NCBI GenBank assembly: GCA_964036275.1
Contig: OZ038434.1
Coordinates: forward strand, 29,125,511-29,189,510
Length of the DNA: 64,000 nt
DNA from: Litoditis marina
Lineage: Eukaryota; Nematoda; Chromadorea; Rhabditida; Rhabditidae
Reading direction: 5' to 3'
Shown here: piece by piece, positions 10,747 through 22,709 of the stretch
Layout of the letters: every line of letters starts with the position of its first letter
Position numbering within the stretch: the first letter of the stretch is position 1
Made by a program: the position numbers and the translations under genes
Notes under the pieces: model-generated
Databases searched by the model: none
What the model saw: the letters and a program-made list of their open reading frames with translations, nothing else
Told to the model about the DNA's origin: nothing

Positions 10747-12060
10747 CGCAACACAAAGACTCTGCAACGTGTCCACTGGTCAGCTCCTTTCCTGGGTCAT
10801 CTGCGTCAGTCCCTCTCGTGATCTCAGACGGAGGGATTATCTACGTTTGGTTCTTCGGTTGTTCATGGCGCTCTCTTTGGACATATGGTCCGTGGTGAAT
10901 GGCAACCCTGGCATTCTACCTTCGGCGGTACGAAACTACTCAACTTGCTGCGACTCTGCAACCTGGTGCCCTCAGGGTATATCGGTAAGTGTTTCAGATT
11001 TTAATTTAAACTCCGTTATTGACTTTCGTCGTAGCTCTATTTTCTGTCCAGTCCTCTTCAATTCGCTTTTGATTGGCCTTCTTCTCTCTTGCCCTGATTG
11101 TTCTGTGTTTTATTTTGGCTGTGTTAGTTAGGCTTACAAAACTGGCTTCCTAACTATCATAAGTATTTTCTCAGTCAATCACGCTTTTGTTTAGAACCAC
11201 GTGTACGGAAGCCTGTTCGTGGACTTGAACCACTTACAAGACAGACGTCCTCCGCGAGGGGCAACAGTTCTCGGAATCGTTTGCCCTCAGAATCCTTCGA
11301 AACTTCAGGTTTCGCCTTCTTTTGATTCTAATCTGACGTCACACGCCCCTCCTTACGAGTTATCATTTTGTTTACATGCCAAAAGAATATTATCAATCTA
11401 TAGGGACTATTTCCACCTTTGTCTTACCTGACTCAAATGTCTTCTCGATTCCTTCTTGTTTAAACGGGGAGTTTGTTCTCGATTTACTAACCACGATGTT
11501 TGAAACTTCCATAGACTTTTCTTTTCTTTTTAGAAATAAGTTCGAACAAAATTGTTTGTTTCGCTGGCAGAATGGGGACTTGTCATAATTAAAATTAAAG
11601 TTCCCCTCAAAAAAATTAGTCTAGGGACATTTATTAAATTGTCTCAATTGTCTATTCCTAATTCTGTTGTTATTCCCAGTTTGTTTTCAGTACCTATCGA
11701 AAGCATTGCAACACGCTTATTGGTCCAATTCTATTCTTGGCCCACTCGAGACAATTACTAGACCGAATGTGATGGATATAGCACGTTTGGCAAACGAGTC
11801 ATGCACGGAAGTCTCTGTGGCCACATGGTGCGAGAACAGGGAGTGTAATACGACTTCCACCTTCGACTGAACAAGACCCCCAACTTGGAATCACGAATCA
11901 CGTTTCGTCGCCAGATGCGTCATCTATCCGACTCTAAAAGCTCTGCCCAACGGTTGACTGGCAACCGCTCTCCTATCAATGAAGTTTCGTATTCCTCAGA
12001 GAGTGAGTTCGACTTTTCACAAGACGGAGGTTTCATGAGAAGAATAGACTAATTAACTGA
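10747..12060 (+). pseudogene. Decayed, internally repeated gene fragments
   Basis: Three related segments follow TTTCAG-like acceptors or intron-like DNA: around 10747-10981, 11200-11300 and 11690-11880. They share words such as CATGG(C/A)..CTCT.TGG.CACATGGT and, at 11200-11400, a stretch near-identical to the inner ends of the inverted repeat at 19380-19590 and 20590-20800 (ACAAGACAGACGTC...). The inverted-repeat copies keep a frame with YKTDVFREVQQFLESFRPRN. Here a one-base loss shifts it. The reading frames are broken by stops, so this is annotated as remnants of a multicopy gene or element. The family was not recognised. Confidence 0.45.
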
Positions 12061-12281
12061 AACAATTTCAATTTTGAGAGCGAAAATCTCCAATCACTAC
12101 CGTATTCTCTGAAAATATAGTTGTTCTATATTATATTCTCAAAACTAAATTCACTCTTTCGCTTTTTTTGAGCATCAATAACTAGTTAAAAGAATGTAGT
12201 AAGTTTTGATTTTCTTGAAGAAAAATGGTTCTTCCATAGCTGTGTTCATTTTTCAGTGGATCTCCCGCTCGGCGATGATGC

Positions 12282-12599
12282 CGATGCGCTATTTCGACGG
12301 CCTCAATAGAGGAGAAGACTGGGAGGGGAGAATATAGCTCCGTACCTCTCCATGCCCCGTATACGGGTATTCGCTCAGGAAGCCGGCCGGTTATTCCGCC
12401 CTTCCCTCGCCGATTCCTGATGAAGGTGAAACTCGGTGCCATCGATTTCTACGGTATCGCTGAAGAAACCTTTCCATCAGATCTTTTAGCTCATATGAAC
12501 AACTGTGATGTTGTATATCACTTCTTTCCGGACATGTACATTAATCCGCCGGCAGCGGTGGATTACTATGCATTCCCCGAAATTCTCGCTCCTCAGTGA
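12282..12599 (+). CDS. C-terminal exon of an unrecognised gene (fragment)
   Basis: About 105 open codons with relatively high GC compared with the flanks end in TGA at 12597-12599. They include MKVKLGAIDFYGIAEETFPS and end in AVDYYAFPEILAPQ. A TTTTTCAG acceptor lies just upstream at 12250-12257, but the frame directly after it meets a stop before 12282, so the exon start is uncertain or broken. The segment CPVYGYSL in another frame resembles CPVYSGRSQ of copy A (15.9 kb), suggesting a distant relation to that family. No function can be given. Confidence 0.4.
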   Translation, partial: RCAISTASIEEKTGRGEYSSVPLHAPYTGIRSGSRPVIPPFPRRFLMKVKLGAIDFYGIAEETFPSDLLAHMNNCDVVYHFFPDMYINPPAAVDYYAFPEILAPQ

Positions 12600-13084
12600 G
12601 CATAAGCTTGTACCACTAGCTTTTTTATAGCAATTCACTAGGTACTTCCTTCACTTTCTGTAGTCTACACTACAACATTGTACTAGTTGTGTTTTTTATG
12701 CCTTCTCACGGTGTACTTGTTGTTATACTTCAAATGTAAATAAATATATATATATAGTGTTTCAACCTTCCCTCTTTTAAAAAATGAAATTTGGTTCGAG
12801 AGAGGAAAAAATTATTTCGCTTGGACTTTGCTCATTTCTCTTTTTCTGAGATCAACTGTAGTTGTGTCGTGAATTGAAAGCGAAGATCGGTGTATTTATC
12901 GTTCTCCTAGAGTTTCGTATCTAGTATTCTTATCTGTACTGTGTGTGGTCATAGTATATGTATGACTTACCTTCGGCAATGTTGAGCCTAAACAGAGACT
13001 ATGTCTGTTCAAAAATCGTGGGATTTTCCGAGTTCTTCCAATTTTGATTTCTCAGTTTGAAAGAAAAGGATTAATTGGAGTTAT

Positions 13085-13255
13085 GTGTGAGTTCTTGAGA
13101 AAAACTGTGAGAAAATGGCGAGTACGACCACCCAATGTCCGTGGCGAAGAAATTTTTTCGAATGTGCAGAGATAAACACATCTGAAGGGCAGTCAAGGAA
13201 CACCATCTCGAAACGATATGAAATGAAATAAATAAATCTTGAATCTTGAATCTTA
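13085..13255 (+). mobile_element. Possible retroposon 3' tail
   Basis: An isolated segment ends in AAATGAAATAAATAAATCTTGAATCTTGAATCTT, quoted in parts: ATGAAATAAATAAA followed by TCTTGAATCTTGAATCTT. Short simple-repeat tails of this type terminate LINEs and SINEs of the CR1 type. No reverse transcriptase sequence lies upstream, so this would be a heavily 5'-truncated copy. Confidence 0.35.
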
Positions 13256-15120
13256 TTCCTTTTGATGGGTTGAAAGTGTATCAGACGTCTCTGAGAATTC
13301 CAATTCCTAGTTTTGCTAGCATTGACTTCTCTACTTTGTTCCTGGTACCTTCACTAATAGTTTTAATCAAGTTCAATAGCGACATAAGTTCCTATTGGCC
13401 TGTGGTAGCTGAATACTGAATAATCCTGGCAGTTGGCGTTCCTATTGACTTCATTTTGTATAATAATTTTGTATTGAAATGAAACGTATTATCTGGTAAT
13501 ATATTATCTGAGATAAAAAAGTAAATCTTAACTATTGTTAACAACTATTGTCTGTCATCTCATTCATTTATATATCACTAGTAAACTACTAAATCTTTCG
13601 GGAAGTTTCGAAAATCTTGGAATCTGGTAATAATCTTGAAACATTATGGATACATTTATTCATACACTTGAAAACTATGCGAGGGATTGTAATAAGCGTA
13701 AAAAAGTTCACTCGGTAAGCTGAAGTAATTTCATTGTATTCTCAAAGGCTCAAAATCATCAACTCAAAGCACAAAGGTTACATGGAAACTCACTTATTTC
13801 ACCAAAGTCACGTGTAAATTCTTACTTGTTCACGTAAATTATTACACGTGGAAATTTGCTACATCACGTAGTTCACCACATATAAACTCGTGAAAAGCAC
13901 GCATTTCACGAAATCGTTTCATGATAACCTTTGTCGTTCTCTCCTATTGATAATATGAATTATTTTCTGTTCATTCTCAAAGTCTGTTGCACTGTTTGGT
14001 ACTCAAAATGGATTTTATTTTTTAATTTGATCCACTGCCTATGCAATAGATACACGTCGCCTGCCAATTTGTATACTTTCTACATTGTCATTTGTTTGTA
14101 TTATCGCTTTCTCTCTTTCATCTCTCTTGCAATATTTGTGTAGTTCTCGGTCAGAAGAAATGCCGCTAATCCTGGTTTGTGTGTATACTGACCTTTTATT
14201 TAAGTATACTTAACACCTCTTTACCTGCCTAACATTCCCGGTTGTAATAGTGTTCTCAGGTCACACTGTTATCTACTCTTAGTCAAAATAAGGGCTCTCG
14301 ACCTAGTTGTAGTTACCTGACAACAGTTGTTACTTGTTTTATAATTACTGTGTATCGCTGGGTAAAAATTAGATATCTACCATTACAGAGAACTTGGAAG
14401 TCTGTGTTTAATATTGTTAAACTATCATTAAGCTGGAGCTCTTGCTAATAAAAATGTAAATGCACTGTTGGATATATATTTATTCTTAAATCTCATTTTC
14501 TATCATGTTTACAATATTTTAGAAATTCAATTCGGTTATCGGTGATTATATATATATATATATATATATTGGTAGATCAAACTATAGAAACCTTTCGCGG
14601 GAACGATGTCGAGGTCAGCACTCAGTGTAAATACTGACTCACTGCGCCTTCTATAATTTTTTCTGGATCATTGACATACTATAGTGGTGGACCACGGATA
14701 ATCGGGTGAAAAGACGGTGTTGGCTTTGTTGGCTGGGTGTTAGCAGGAGCACGCAGATGGCATCAATCAATACCACTTTTGGAAGTTCTGCCAATGCATT
14801 GTGCGTTCACATTCTATTTTCAATGTAGTGTTGGTTAATTCTTTTTAAATAAGCTATATCATTCAAAGCTGTTATTGGCAAGCCATGGCAAAGATCAAAA
14901 GAAATATGTAAATGGGAGGCTTTTTTTTTCATAAAACATTTTTAAAAAGTTGAAAATTTCCGAACAAATGTTTTAACTACTCTACTATTTTTCATTAACT
15001 ATCTTGAAACGTTTTAAACCTACCGTCATAATTCCTCACTAGGAGTGCTTTCATTTAGTTCGATCTAGAGTTGTTCACATATCTAGAGTTGTTCACATAT
15101 CTATTCTTCCCAAGCATTGC
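13256..15120. other. AT-rich non-coding region
   Basis: No supported exon. It includes a (TA)n microsatellite at about 14546-14570 and an E-box-containing stretch near 13800-13870 (repeated CACGT words). Confidence 0.4.
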
Positions 15121-15127
15121 AAAGGTT

Positions 15128-15200
15128 GGCCCACTCAGCGCAGTGACAGTGTGGCGGTACTACAATCCCACTAGCCACGGGTTCGATTTCCGTGAAATGA
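15128..15200 (+). repeat. tRNA-derived SINE-like sequence
   Basis: Contains CAGCGCAGTGAC resembling an RNA polymerase III A box and, about 45 bp on, GGTTCGATTTCC resembling a B box, with CACGG/CCGTG flanking the latter as a T-arm stem. The acceptor stem does not pair well, so it is read as a tRNA-like repeat rather than a functional tRNA gene. Confidence 0.4.
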
Positions 15201-15865
15201 ATTTTCTGTCCAAAATTTACGCGCTGTGCTCTCCGCTCATTTGAAATGGTCTACCACCATAATATAGTATTTTTACTTCATTTACTCTTATCGAGAAACA
15301 ATCGGGAAAATTCTGATTCCGGTTTCTTCCCTCTAATATAATTTCTTTGTCCTTGGGTCAAAGTATCATTTTTTTCTAATGGTTAGAACAATGTAGTTTG
15401 AACTTTGTTAGCATCCACTAGATAGTTCACAATATGTCAAGTTTGAATAATCGCCTTTACACTTTTGTACATAGTAACTTCATTTTCATTACTTATGTTT
15501 TTATTTCGTTAATTACGGTTCCTTACTAGAGGTCGGGTCAGCTCCGCCCCTAATCATGTTCAACTCACCTGTGTATTCGTAGTCATTCCACCTTTGTTCA
15601 CTCCTTGTGTTCTCTCCTTTCCTTTCCTGATTCTCCTCTGAGATAGATGATCCAATCTTTTTTCTCTCCATAGCCCTCTTCTATTCGAACTTCGCTGTTG
15701 GTGTGTGACAAGTTTTCTGTAAGTCTCGTGTTAAGAACACTTGCATACCTTATTCTTACATTTCTCTTCACAGATGTCGCATACATCGGCATGAACCGTT
15801 GTCAAAAAAAGTCGATTCGGGCCTCTCCGCCTCGTTATTCTCCGCCACCGCCTTCATTGCCTTAG

Positions 15866-17115
15866 CCGTCCCCTCCTCACCTGTTCCGCCTGCCTCTCCG
15901 TCGCTGTCCGGTTTATTCCGGTCGGAGTCAGTCGTATCAGGCTCTCCAGCCTTCTGTGATGTTCTATGAGGATGGTTTCGATGACGTCGCCTTTCCGGAT
16001 AACGAGCCTGTTTGGGCTCTGAGACGGTTTCCTATACCGCCTCCGCCGGTACGTTTCAAGTTTGTCGGTACTTTTTTCACTGTAATACTTATCATAGCGT
16101 GAAAATGCTCTATTCCCATTAGTTATCGTCTTTGAATTAGGAAGCAAAAATTGTTTTTTCACTATTCTCTCGTTTTGAGTTTATTTTAGCCAAAATACGG
16201 GAAGTTTTTGGGCTGTTACGTGTCATTGTGTAGGTCTCATTCTCAGGTAAAGTTTAGTTGCTCTTGTTTTTCGGAAGTTTTGTTTATTGAATTTATTGTT
16301 TTCAGGTTGTACCTAGATTGGGATCTCTAATTAGCCGCCCATCCGAAGTCTTTTACATTGGCGAGGAATGTTGTTCTGTATGTATTTCTTTGTCTTATAT
16401 TTGTATTTTTCTGCTGTTTTTATCCGTTGCCTGATTTTTCTCTGTTCTTTATTATTCATCGGTTTGCTTTCGTTTCAGACTTTGATATTTTAATCTCAAT
16501 TTTTTTGATTCAAGTTGCATTTAGTTGTTTTTCTATCTCCCTTTCATTTCCCTTTATTTATTCATTTTTTTCAAGTCAAAGACTGCTTACTGGGTTCTTT
16601 CATGGTGGGCGAAGTGGCGTGGCTTTATATTTTCCTCAAATTCCGCGAAAGTCGTTTCTATTTCGAGTTGAATAGAAATCCCGTGTTTATACAGGTGAAT
16701 TTAGTTATCCAGCTGTTTTGTTTCTTCCAAACTTTGTGGTGGAAAGTATGCATTTTTTGCTCTCCTGTATTAGCGTGGTGTAAATTCATCCTATATCATT
16801 CATCTATCGATATGTAGTCAACTTTCTTTCTCCAAAAACAGTTAATAACGATTCACAGCTATGATGTCAATCTATCATATTTTGATTGTATCGCAATATT
16901 TTAAAATTCAGGCTTCCAGACTTCTATGATAGAAAAATATATATATTTGTTCGTATAATACGTTTCAACTCACTTCTTATGTTCCAGCACTTCTCGAGCC
17001 GGTGGAGATCCACAATAACTCGATAACGAGTCTGGATGTTCTTCTACGAGATGATCTCTGCCTGGAGAACGTGTCAATTTGAGCTCCGCGTGATACGAAA
17101 CAACTTCCTAAGACA
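15866..17115 (+). pseudogene. Family A-D gene, copy A (decayed)
   Basis: Exons seen: up to 16048 (codons for PSVMFYEDGFDDVAFPDNEP, then GTACGT), 16306-16365 (VVPRLGSLISRPSEVFYIGE), about 16575-16693 (GEVAWLYIFLKFRESRFYF), and from 17000 (LLEPVEIHNNSITSLDVLL ... LCLENVSI then TGA). Compared with the other copies, the donor after 16365 is GA instead of GT (copy D has GT), the next acceptor has lost a base, another base is lost near 16680, and TGA replaces the GAG codon of copy B. These make it a pseudogene. The exon order and phases match copy B exactly. The protein family is not recognised. Confidence 0.55.
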
Positions 17116-17420
17116 CTCGGCGCCCGCTATAGTGAGTTTGACACTATAGTAATTCAGATCTGCTCTGTGAGCTTCTTAGTGTTCGTTTTCGTGAGTAAGA
17201 GGGCAAAAAGGTTCAGACTATAATTATCAGGATTTTAGTTATTTCGAGCCAGATGTGTTTCTTAAGAGGGAAAAATAACTTTTGATTTGTTTTGCCTATC
17301 TTTCTTGTTTTCTTATCATGTTGTCTGCTCTATTTATGGTTTCAAATATTGTAGTATAACCAGTTTCTTTGGTTGGATTTATTTTTCTACTTTTCATTAT
17401 ATAAGTTTGTGTTTTTACAG

Positions 17421-18462
17421 ACGCTTCCTCAAGTAAATGCACTGATCGGCCGACCACATGAGACGTTTTCAATTCCGGAGGTTTGTGGTGTATTTCATTG
17501 CTTTTAGTTGTATTATGGTTTTCGTTGTATCAATGTCTCTCACTTTTCAGTTTTGTCCTACTCTTTTGTACCTTTTTAAGTTGTAGTGTTCAGTGAAATA
17601 TCCTTCTAAGAGATTTTGGTGACTACATAGGTATCCCAGTTTCGCTAAGGTAGGAGTTGTTTAACGTATCATAATTATTGCATTGAATTATGTTTATTTT
17701 AGGTAAACGATTGCCCAAGAGGTTCCCCAAACCGAGGAGAGATCCTCCATCTTCTCCTGTCGCTACGTCCCCAGGCCAGGGAGTACTGGTTTCGAATCAA
17801 GGGACAATCAACTCTATTTTCCGGTTTGTTTACGTTTATTCTCTCAACTGTTCTTTAACTAATTTTGCAGTTGTTTTAGTCAAAACGTTTGTTTTGTCCG
17901 CTTATAAGTGTAGATTTATTTTCATTTCTGTCTTTATAAATCATGGTTGTGGGATTTCAATAAATGACGCACAGTGTCTTGAATTTTGAGTTCTCTTAAC
18001 AGGTATATCTGTCAACTTTATTCTCGTAGGTATTGATCATCTGGGATCGTAAACTGCAATAGACTCGTTCTCCTATGTTTCTGTAATTATTTTGTACTTT
18101 GCTCATACGTACCTTTCAGCCTTGCACGAGCCCTGCGAAATCTCCGGGAACGATATCACTTCGTGGGATCTGCTGAAGAATCATGGTCTGTCCCTCGGCG
18201 ACGTCACGATCGAGGCCTCCCCAGATGGACGACAACTTCCCCACAACTTGTTTAGCTGGTTGTGTGCCAATGACTGTCGCTCTCTGTCTCTCTGCGGTTT
18301 CGACGCTTTCTCTGCGTTTCTCTACTCGAATCTGGGCTCAGTCCTACAGTATGTGTCTCGTTTTTCATCAAGTACTACGGCGAGTCCCACTTCCGCAACG
18401 TTGTCAGTTCCATTACCTCCATCAAATGTTCACCCTTCCCCCGAATGATTCGTTTTGATTGA
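17421..18462 (+). pseudogene. Family A-D gene, copy B (nearly intact, one frameshift)
   Basis: Three exons join in phase: 17421-17480 (TLPQVNALIGRPHETFSIPE), 17703-17823 (VNDCPRGSPNRGEILHLLLS ... REYWFRIKGQST, ending in phase 1), and 18120 onward (ALHEPCEISGNDITSWDLLK, then LPHNLFSWLCANDCRSLSLC). Each exon is homologous to the corresponding one in copy A. In the last exon a single missing C near 18364 (TTTTTCATC against TTTTTCCATC in copy D) shifts the frame. Restored continuity would carry on with IKYYGESHFRNVVSSI and end at 18462. An upstream exon is probably missing or unidentified. Conserved features are the GRP(S/H)E(V/T)F(Y/S)I motif and an LCxNxCxxLxLCGFD motif. The role is unknown. 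Confidence 0.5.
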
Positions 18463-19370
18463 CTATTGTGCTAGTTGTTCTTGTTTTTGCGAGCTGTTTT
18501 TAGATTGTATTGCCTTGACAATGTATTGTGAGCTTTTTACTTGCTAGTTCGATCTTTCTCTACTGCATTCTGTCACTTCTCAACTATCAGTGTTTACATC
18601 GGTCTCTATATACCTGTTTTCGCGTTTTATCCAATCATATCACTACCACCTCTACCATCTCCAACTATCTCATCATGTTCTAACCTTTACTGTATATATT
18701 GAATATATAAAGATTTTTGATAGCATTCCTCATTGTCGGAGAATATTTGCTCTGTTAGTAATGTGCTTAAAAAATTTAGATGAACCCAAAATTGGTTTGA
18801 ACACTTAGTGTGTGATAGTTTTATATATACAGAAACGTTTCAGTGGATAAAGTTTTGTTCAGCTACTTTTATATAACTTCATTCTCTACTTAGTTACTTT
18901 GGACTTTGCTCGCTCATAGTGTAATTTAGTGTTTGAGCTCAAAAAAAATCTCCCGGAGCCTCCATATATCAAGACCCTGAACTACTCCTGCTTGTAACTG
19001 TTCATGATAATGTAGAGTAACACTTATTGCTTTATATATGTTCATTCGAGGTGAGCATTAACATTATGGCTAGAGAATGGCTCGTGTATCTACAAGTCAC
19101 TTAGTGCCAGCGAGAGAGGGGTGGTAACAGGTAACAACCTCTCTCGGTGGTCGTCACATCTCGACTGCCGTTTGCCCGGGGTCACGCTCTGGCCGATTAG
19201 AGGCTCTTCTTTCCCTGTGCTATCTCGTCTTCGGGGTTAACTCTGCGTCTCTTGTATCTGTTCAGTCTTCCTTCGTCCTCTTTTTATCTCTGCTCCATGC
19301 TACTGACTGTAACCGGGCGGCTAACATAATGTGTGACTATCTGATTTGAGGGACCAACACTTATAAGAAG
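18463..19370. other. Non-coding part of the left arm
   Basis: Contains the segment 19060-19330 that is repeated inverted at 20840-21100 (for example TCTCGACTGCCGTTTGCCCG against its complement). No exon is supported. Confidence 0.4.
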
Positions 19371-19379
19371 TATGAGAGG

Positions 19380-19590
19380 TGGGACATCGAGGCAGACATG
19401 ATAAAACAAAACGATGACTTGTAACGAGAAGCGTATGACGTCAGATTAGAATCGGAAGAAGGCGACACCACTGGTTCCGAGAGATTCCGAGGACGAAACG
19501 ATTCCAAGAACTGTTGCACCTCACGGAAGACGTCTGTCTTGTAAATAGTTCAAGTCCACAAACAGGCTTCCGTACAAGAAAAATACTTTC
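19380..19590 (-). pseudogene. Open segment at the inner end of the left arm
   Basis: On the minus strand a frame reads YKTDVFREVQQFLESFRPRN and continues to SMSHLSYFL before TAA. The inverted-repeat partner at 20620-20828 keeps the same frame with few changes (YKTDVFHEVQQFLESF), and a frameshifted relative lies at 11240-11400. Agreement between copies suggests ancestral coding sequence, but recent duplication also explains it. No start or splice context was established. Confidence 0.35.
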
Positions 19591-20019
19591 CTTCTGAATA
19601 CGAACTAAAATAGGAATAGCAATTTCTGAATTTCTTGTTTTCTAAAAACTAAATGAAACAGTTATACACTTTATGGTTACAATTCAATACGAAGTCTCTT
19701 TTCACGTTTGTGTTATGATCAACCCAATTCCTTTCCAGGGGAAGTTTTAGAAAATATATAATGCAACATGAATTCATGTACCAAATTACAGTAATGATAA
19801 AATACAGAAACATTTAATAAAACGCTAAAATTTACATACAATGCAACAAATCATACAAAGGGTTATGTGGGAATAGTACGAGAGAAGGGCACAGATCAGT
19901 CGGCAGATTTATAAAATCACCAGTTCAATCCTAATCTACGAGAGATAATATCAATCAAGGTGGAACCAAGAAGAGAACTGGTCCAATCGAACTCGTACAA
20001 ATAGAATCACACCCCGACT

Positions 20020-20163
20020 CTAGTAGCCAGGATAGTAAGCTGCCGGGCAAAACACGGCCGTCACAGGAGGCGGAAATAGAGACAGTTGGGATGCTGTAGT
20101 CACAGGAGTCGAGTACACTCCAGAATGAGCTGGTTCCTCGCAGATACTTTGCAGGAAGCTTGA
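20020..20163 (-). CDS. Terminal exon of an unrecognised minus-strand gene
   Basis: After a TTTTTAG acceptor, 48 codons in phase 0 read SSFLQSICEEPAHSGVYSTP and end in VFCPAAYYPGY and TAG. The composition (Ser/Pro/Tyr-rich) resembles the tail of a regulatory protein, but no domain is visible. An ATTAAA-type poly(A) signal occurs about 200 bp further on. It lies in the spacer between the two arms of the inverted repeat, so the rest of its gene may have been displaced. Upstream exons were not found. Confidence 0.4.
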   Translation of the reverse strand, partial: SSFLQSICEEPAHSGVYSTPVTTASQLSLFPPPVTAVFCPAAYYPGY

Positions 20164-20569
20164 CTAAAAATGAAAAATGAAATGAGACAACGAGACATCA
20201 TTCAGGTATAACTTACAATTCACATAAATGATCTGTAATATTCAGATACTAGAATTTTAAAACCATTTTCTTATAATCTGGAATGCAGGGAAATCTTTGG
20301 GACCGAAATGGAAAAAAATACAATTTGCACAATTTTTTTGAGTAAATACCCAAACAAAAACACGTAAACAGTGATGCCATCAAACTCGGTGTTAATTAAT
20401 AGTTTATTCAAAGTACTTGTTTATATCGTGTTTGATACTTATATGTATTGAAAACGTTTAAGTAATTTTATCAGGAATTCTCTTATACGTAATTTGTTTG
20501 ACGTGTTCATCAATACAACAGTTTTCACAAGAAAAAAAAGCTCACTGAAGTAAAGAAGTTAGGATGTTC

Positions 20570-22340
20570 GTATTCTGAAGGAAACTATTTTTCTTGTACG
20601 GAAGCCTAGTCGTGGACTCGAACCACTTACAAGACAGACGTCTTCCATGAGGTGCAACAGTTCTTGGAATCGTTTCGCCCTCGGAATCTCTCGGAACCAG
20701 TGGTGTCGCCTTCTTCCGATTCTAGTCTGACGTCATACGCTTCTCGTTACGAGTTATCGTTTTGTTTTATCACGTCCGCCTCGATGTCCCACCTCTCATA
20801 CTTCTTATAAGTGTTGGTCCCTCAAATCAGATGGTCACACATTATGTTAGCCGCCCGTTTACAGTCACTAGCATTGAGCAGAGATAAAATGAGGACGAAG
20901 GAAGACTGAGCAGATACAAGAGACGCAGAGTTAACCCCGAAGACGAGATAGCACAGGGAAAGAAGAGAGCCTCTAATCGGCCAGAGCGTGACCCCGGGCC
21001 AAGGGCAGTCGAGATGTGACGACCACCGAGAGAAGTTGTTACCACCCCTCTCTTGCTGTCACTAAGTGACTTGTAGATACATTCTCTAGTCATAAGTTGT
21101 ATGTTAATGTTTACCTCGAATGAACATATATAAACCGAGAAGTGTTACTCCACACAATCATAAACAGTTATAGGCAGTAGTAGTTCAGGGTCTTGTTATG
21201 GAGGCTCCGGAAGATCTTTTTTTTTGAATTCAAACACTAAACTATGAGCGACTAAAGTAACGATGTAGAGATGAAGTCATTAAAACACTGAAAACTCTTT
21301 CTTTTCTAGTTTTTTTCTAACACATTAAGTGTACGGAGAATTTTACTCTAGTCTGTTGTGTTTTATCAGGATTGTTGACAGAGCGAATATTCTTCAATTT
21401 TTAAAGCCACCCACAATATTCATATACAGTGACTGAAATCACCACACATAATAAGAGGCATTTTAAACAGGTTTAGTCGGAACAATAATGGTTAGTAGAT
21501 AAGAATGGGGACAGTGAAAATTCAGGAAAACAATATATAAATGATGAATACAAAGTACACTGGTATACAATAAACTAAGCACAGATAGAACAGCCGAGAT
21601 ACTAACAGAGTACAAATTCAAGTCATTATATAGCAATGTTTCCCTGGTCAAGGAGAACAGCGAATATTTACACTGTTGGGAGAGTCAAAACGACAGGCAG
21701 AATAGAATGAAATTGAGCAACTCTTACAGTGTTGTAACAGGAAAAAGAGTTCCGAAAAGAAAAGAAGTGCGGACATCGAAACCACAAAGAACCAATCTCT
21801 TGCAATGGTTTCTGCAAAGAAACGAAAGCAAGTTCTCAGGAAGTTGTTTCGTATCACGCGGGGCTCAAATTGACACGTTCTCCAGGCAGAGATTATCTCG
21901 TAGAAGAAAATCCATACTCTTTATCGAGTTATCATGAATCTCCACCGGTTCGAGAAGTGCTGGAACATAAGAAGTGAGTTGAAACGTATTATACGGATGA
22001 ATAATTATATTTTTCAATCACAGAACGTCTAGAAGCCTAAATTTTAAAATATTGCGATACAATAAAAGTATGATAGATTGACATCATAGCTGTAAATCGT
22101 TATTAACTTTTTTTCGGAAAAAGAAAGTTGACTTCATTATCAATAGATGAATGATATAGGATGAATTCACACCACGCTAATACAGGAGAGCGAAAAATGT
22201 ATACTTTCCACTACAAAGTTTGGAAAAAAACAAAACAACTGGATAACTAAATTCACCTGTATAAACACGGGGATTTCCTTTCAACTCGAAATAGAAACGA
22301 CTTTCGCGGAATTCGAGAGAAATATGAAGCCACGCCACTT
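20570..22340 (-). repeat. Right arm of the large inverted repeat
   Basis: Complement of 16600-17115 (as 21850-22340) and of 18780-19605 (as 20570-21330), with the copy-B region absent. Its outer end stops within the exon-2 homologue of copy A at about 22340, where an unrelated GC-rich segment begins. Confidence 0.85.
21680..22340 (-). pseudogene. Family A-D gene, copy C (5' truncated)
   Basis: Exon 2 remnant 22335-22258 reads FRESRFYFELKGNPRVYTG in phase 1 and joins the next exon from about 21970 (LLEPVEIHDNSIKSMDFLL, then LCLENVSI, TGA). Beyond the TGA the same frame continues with QLPENLLSFLCRNHCKRLVL and CGFD, matching LPHNLFSWLCANDCRSLSLC of copy B, so the TGA appears to be a nonsense change shared with copy A. 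The 5' part is replaced by the GC-rich segment at 22345-22440. Confidence 0.5.
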
Positions 22341-22344
22341 CGCC

Positions 22345-22440
22345 CACTATGAGTGAACCTATGCGTGTACAAAAAACGACAGCCTGATTTCGCGCGGAAA
22401 AGGCACAGGGGGCGGGGCTTACAAATGGCGGGAAAGAACC
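22345..22440 (+). repeat. GC-rich segment shared with the copy D breakpoint
   Basis: GCGTGTACAAAAAACGACA followed by a variable stretch and CACAGGGGGCGGGGCTTA-(C/G)AAATGGCGG also occurs (on the minus strand) at about 45860-45940. In both places it abuts the same broken exon 2 of family A-D. It is probably a mobile or recombinogenic fragment. Confidence 0.6.
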
Positions 22441-22709
22441 AATTCAAATATTTCTGGCTGATTTGCTCATTTTTGATGAAAACTCGATATTTTTTGTACA
22501 AAAGTCGATTTTTCGATGGAATACTGAATTGGAATTCGTGTGTTAACTTGAAACTAATAATTTGTATTCTCTTATTTTGGGAAAGATGAAAAATTAATTT
22601 TTTATTAGTCAATCGATAGTCACTGTATACATTTTATTGCTTAATATCAATGGTTGAGTAGTTTGAACCAAAATCACAATTACGATTGCCTGTTTTAGGT
22701 GTGTTGAGC

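Larger units (their letters stand above)
16600..19605 (+). repeat. Left arm of a large inverted repeat
   Basis: Sequence 16600-17115 matches the complement of 21850-22340, and 18780-19605 matches the complement of 20570-21330, both at clearly high identity. The right arm lacks the part that carries copy B (about 17115-18770). The arms face each other across a spacer of about 960 bp centred near 20090. Confidence 0.85.
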
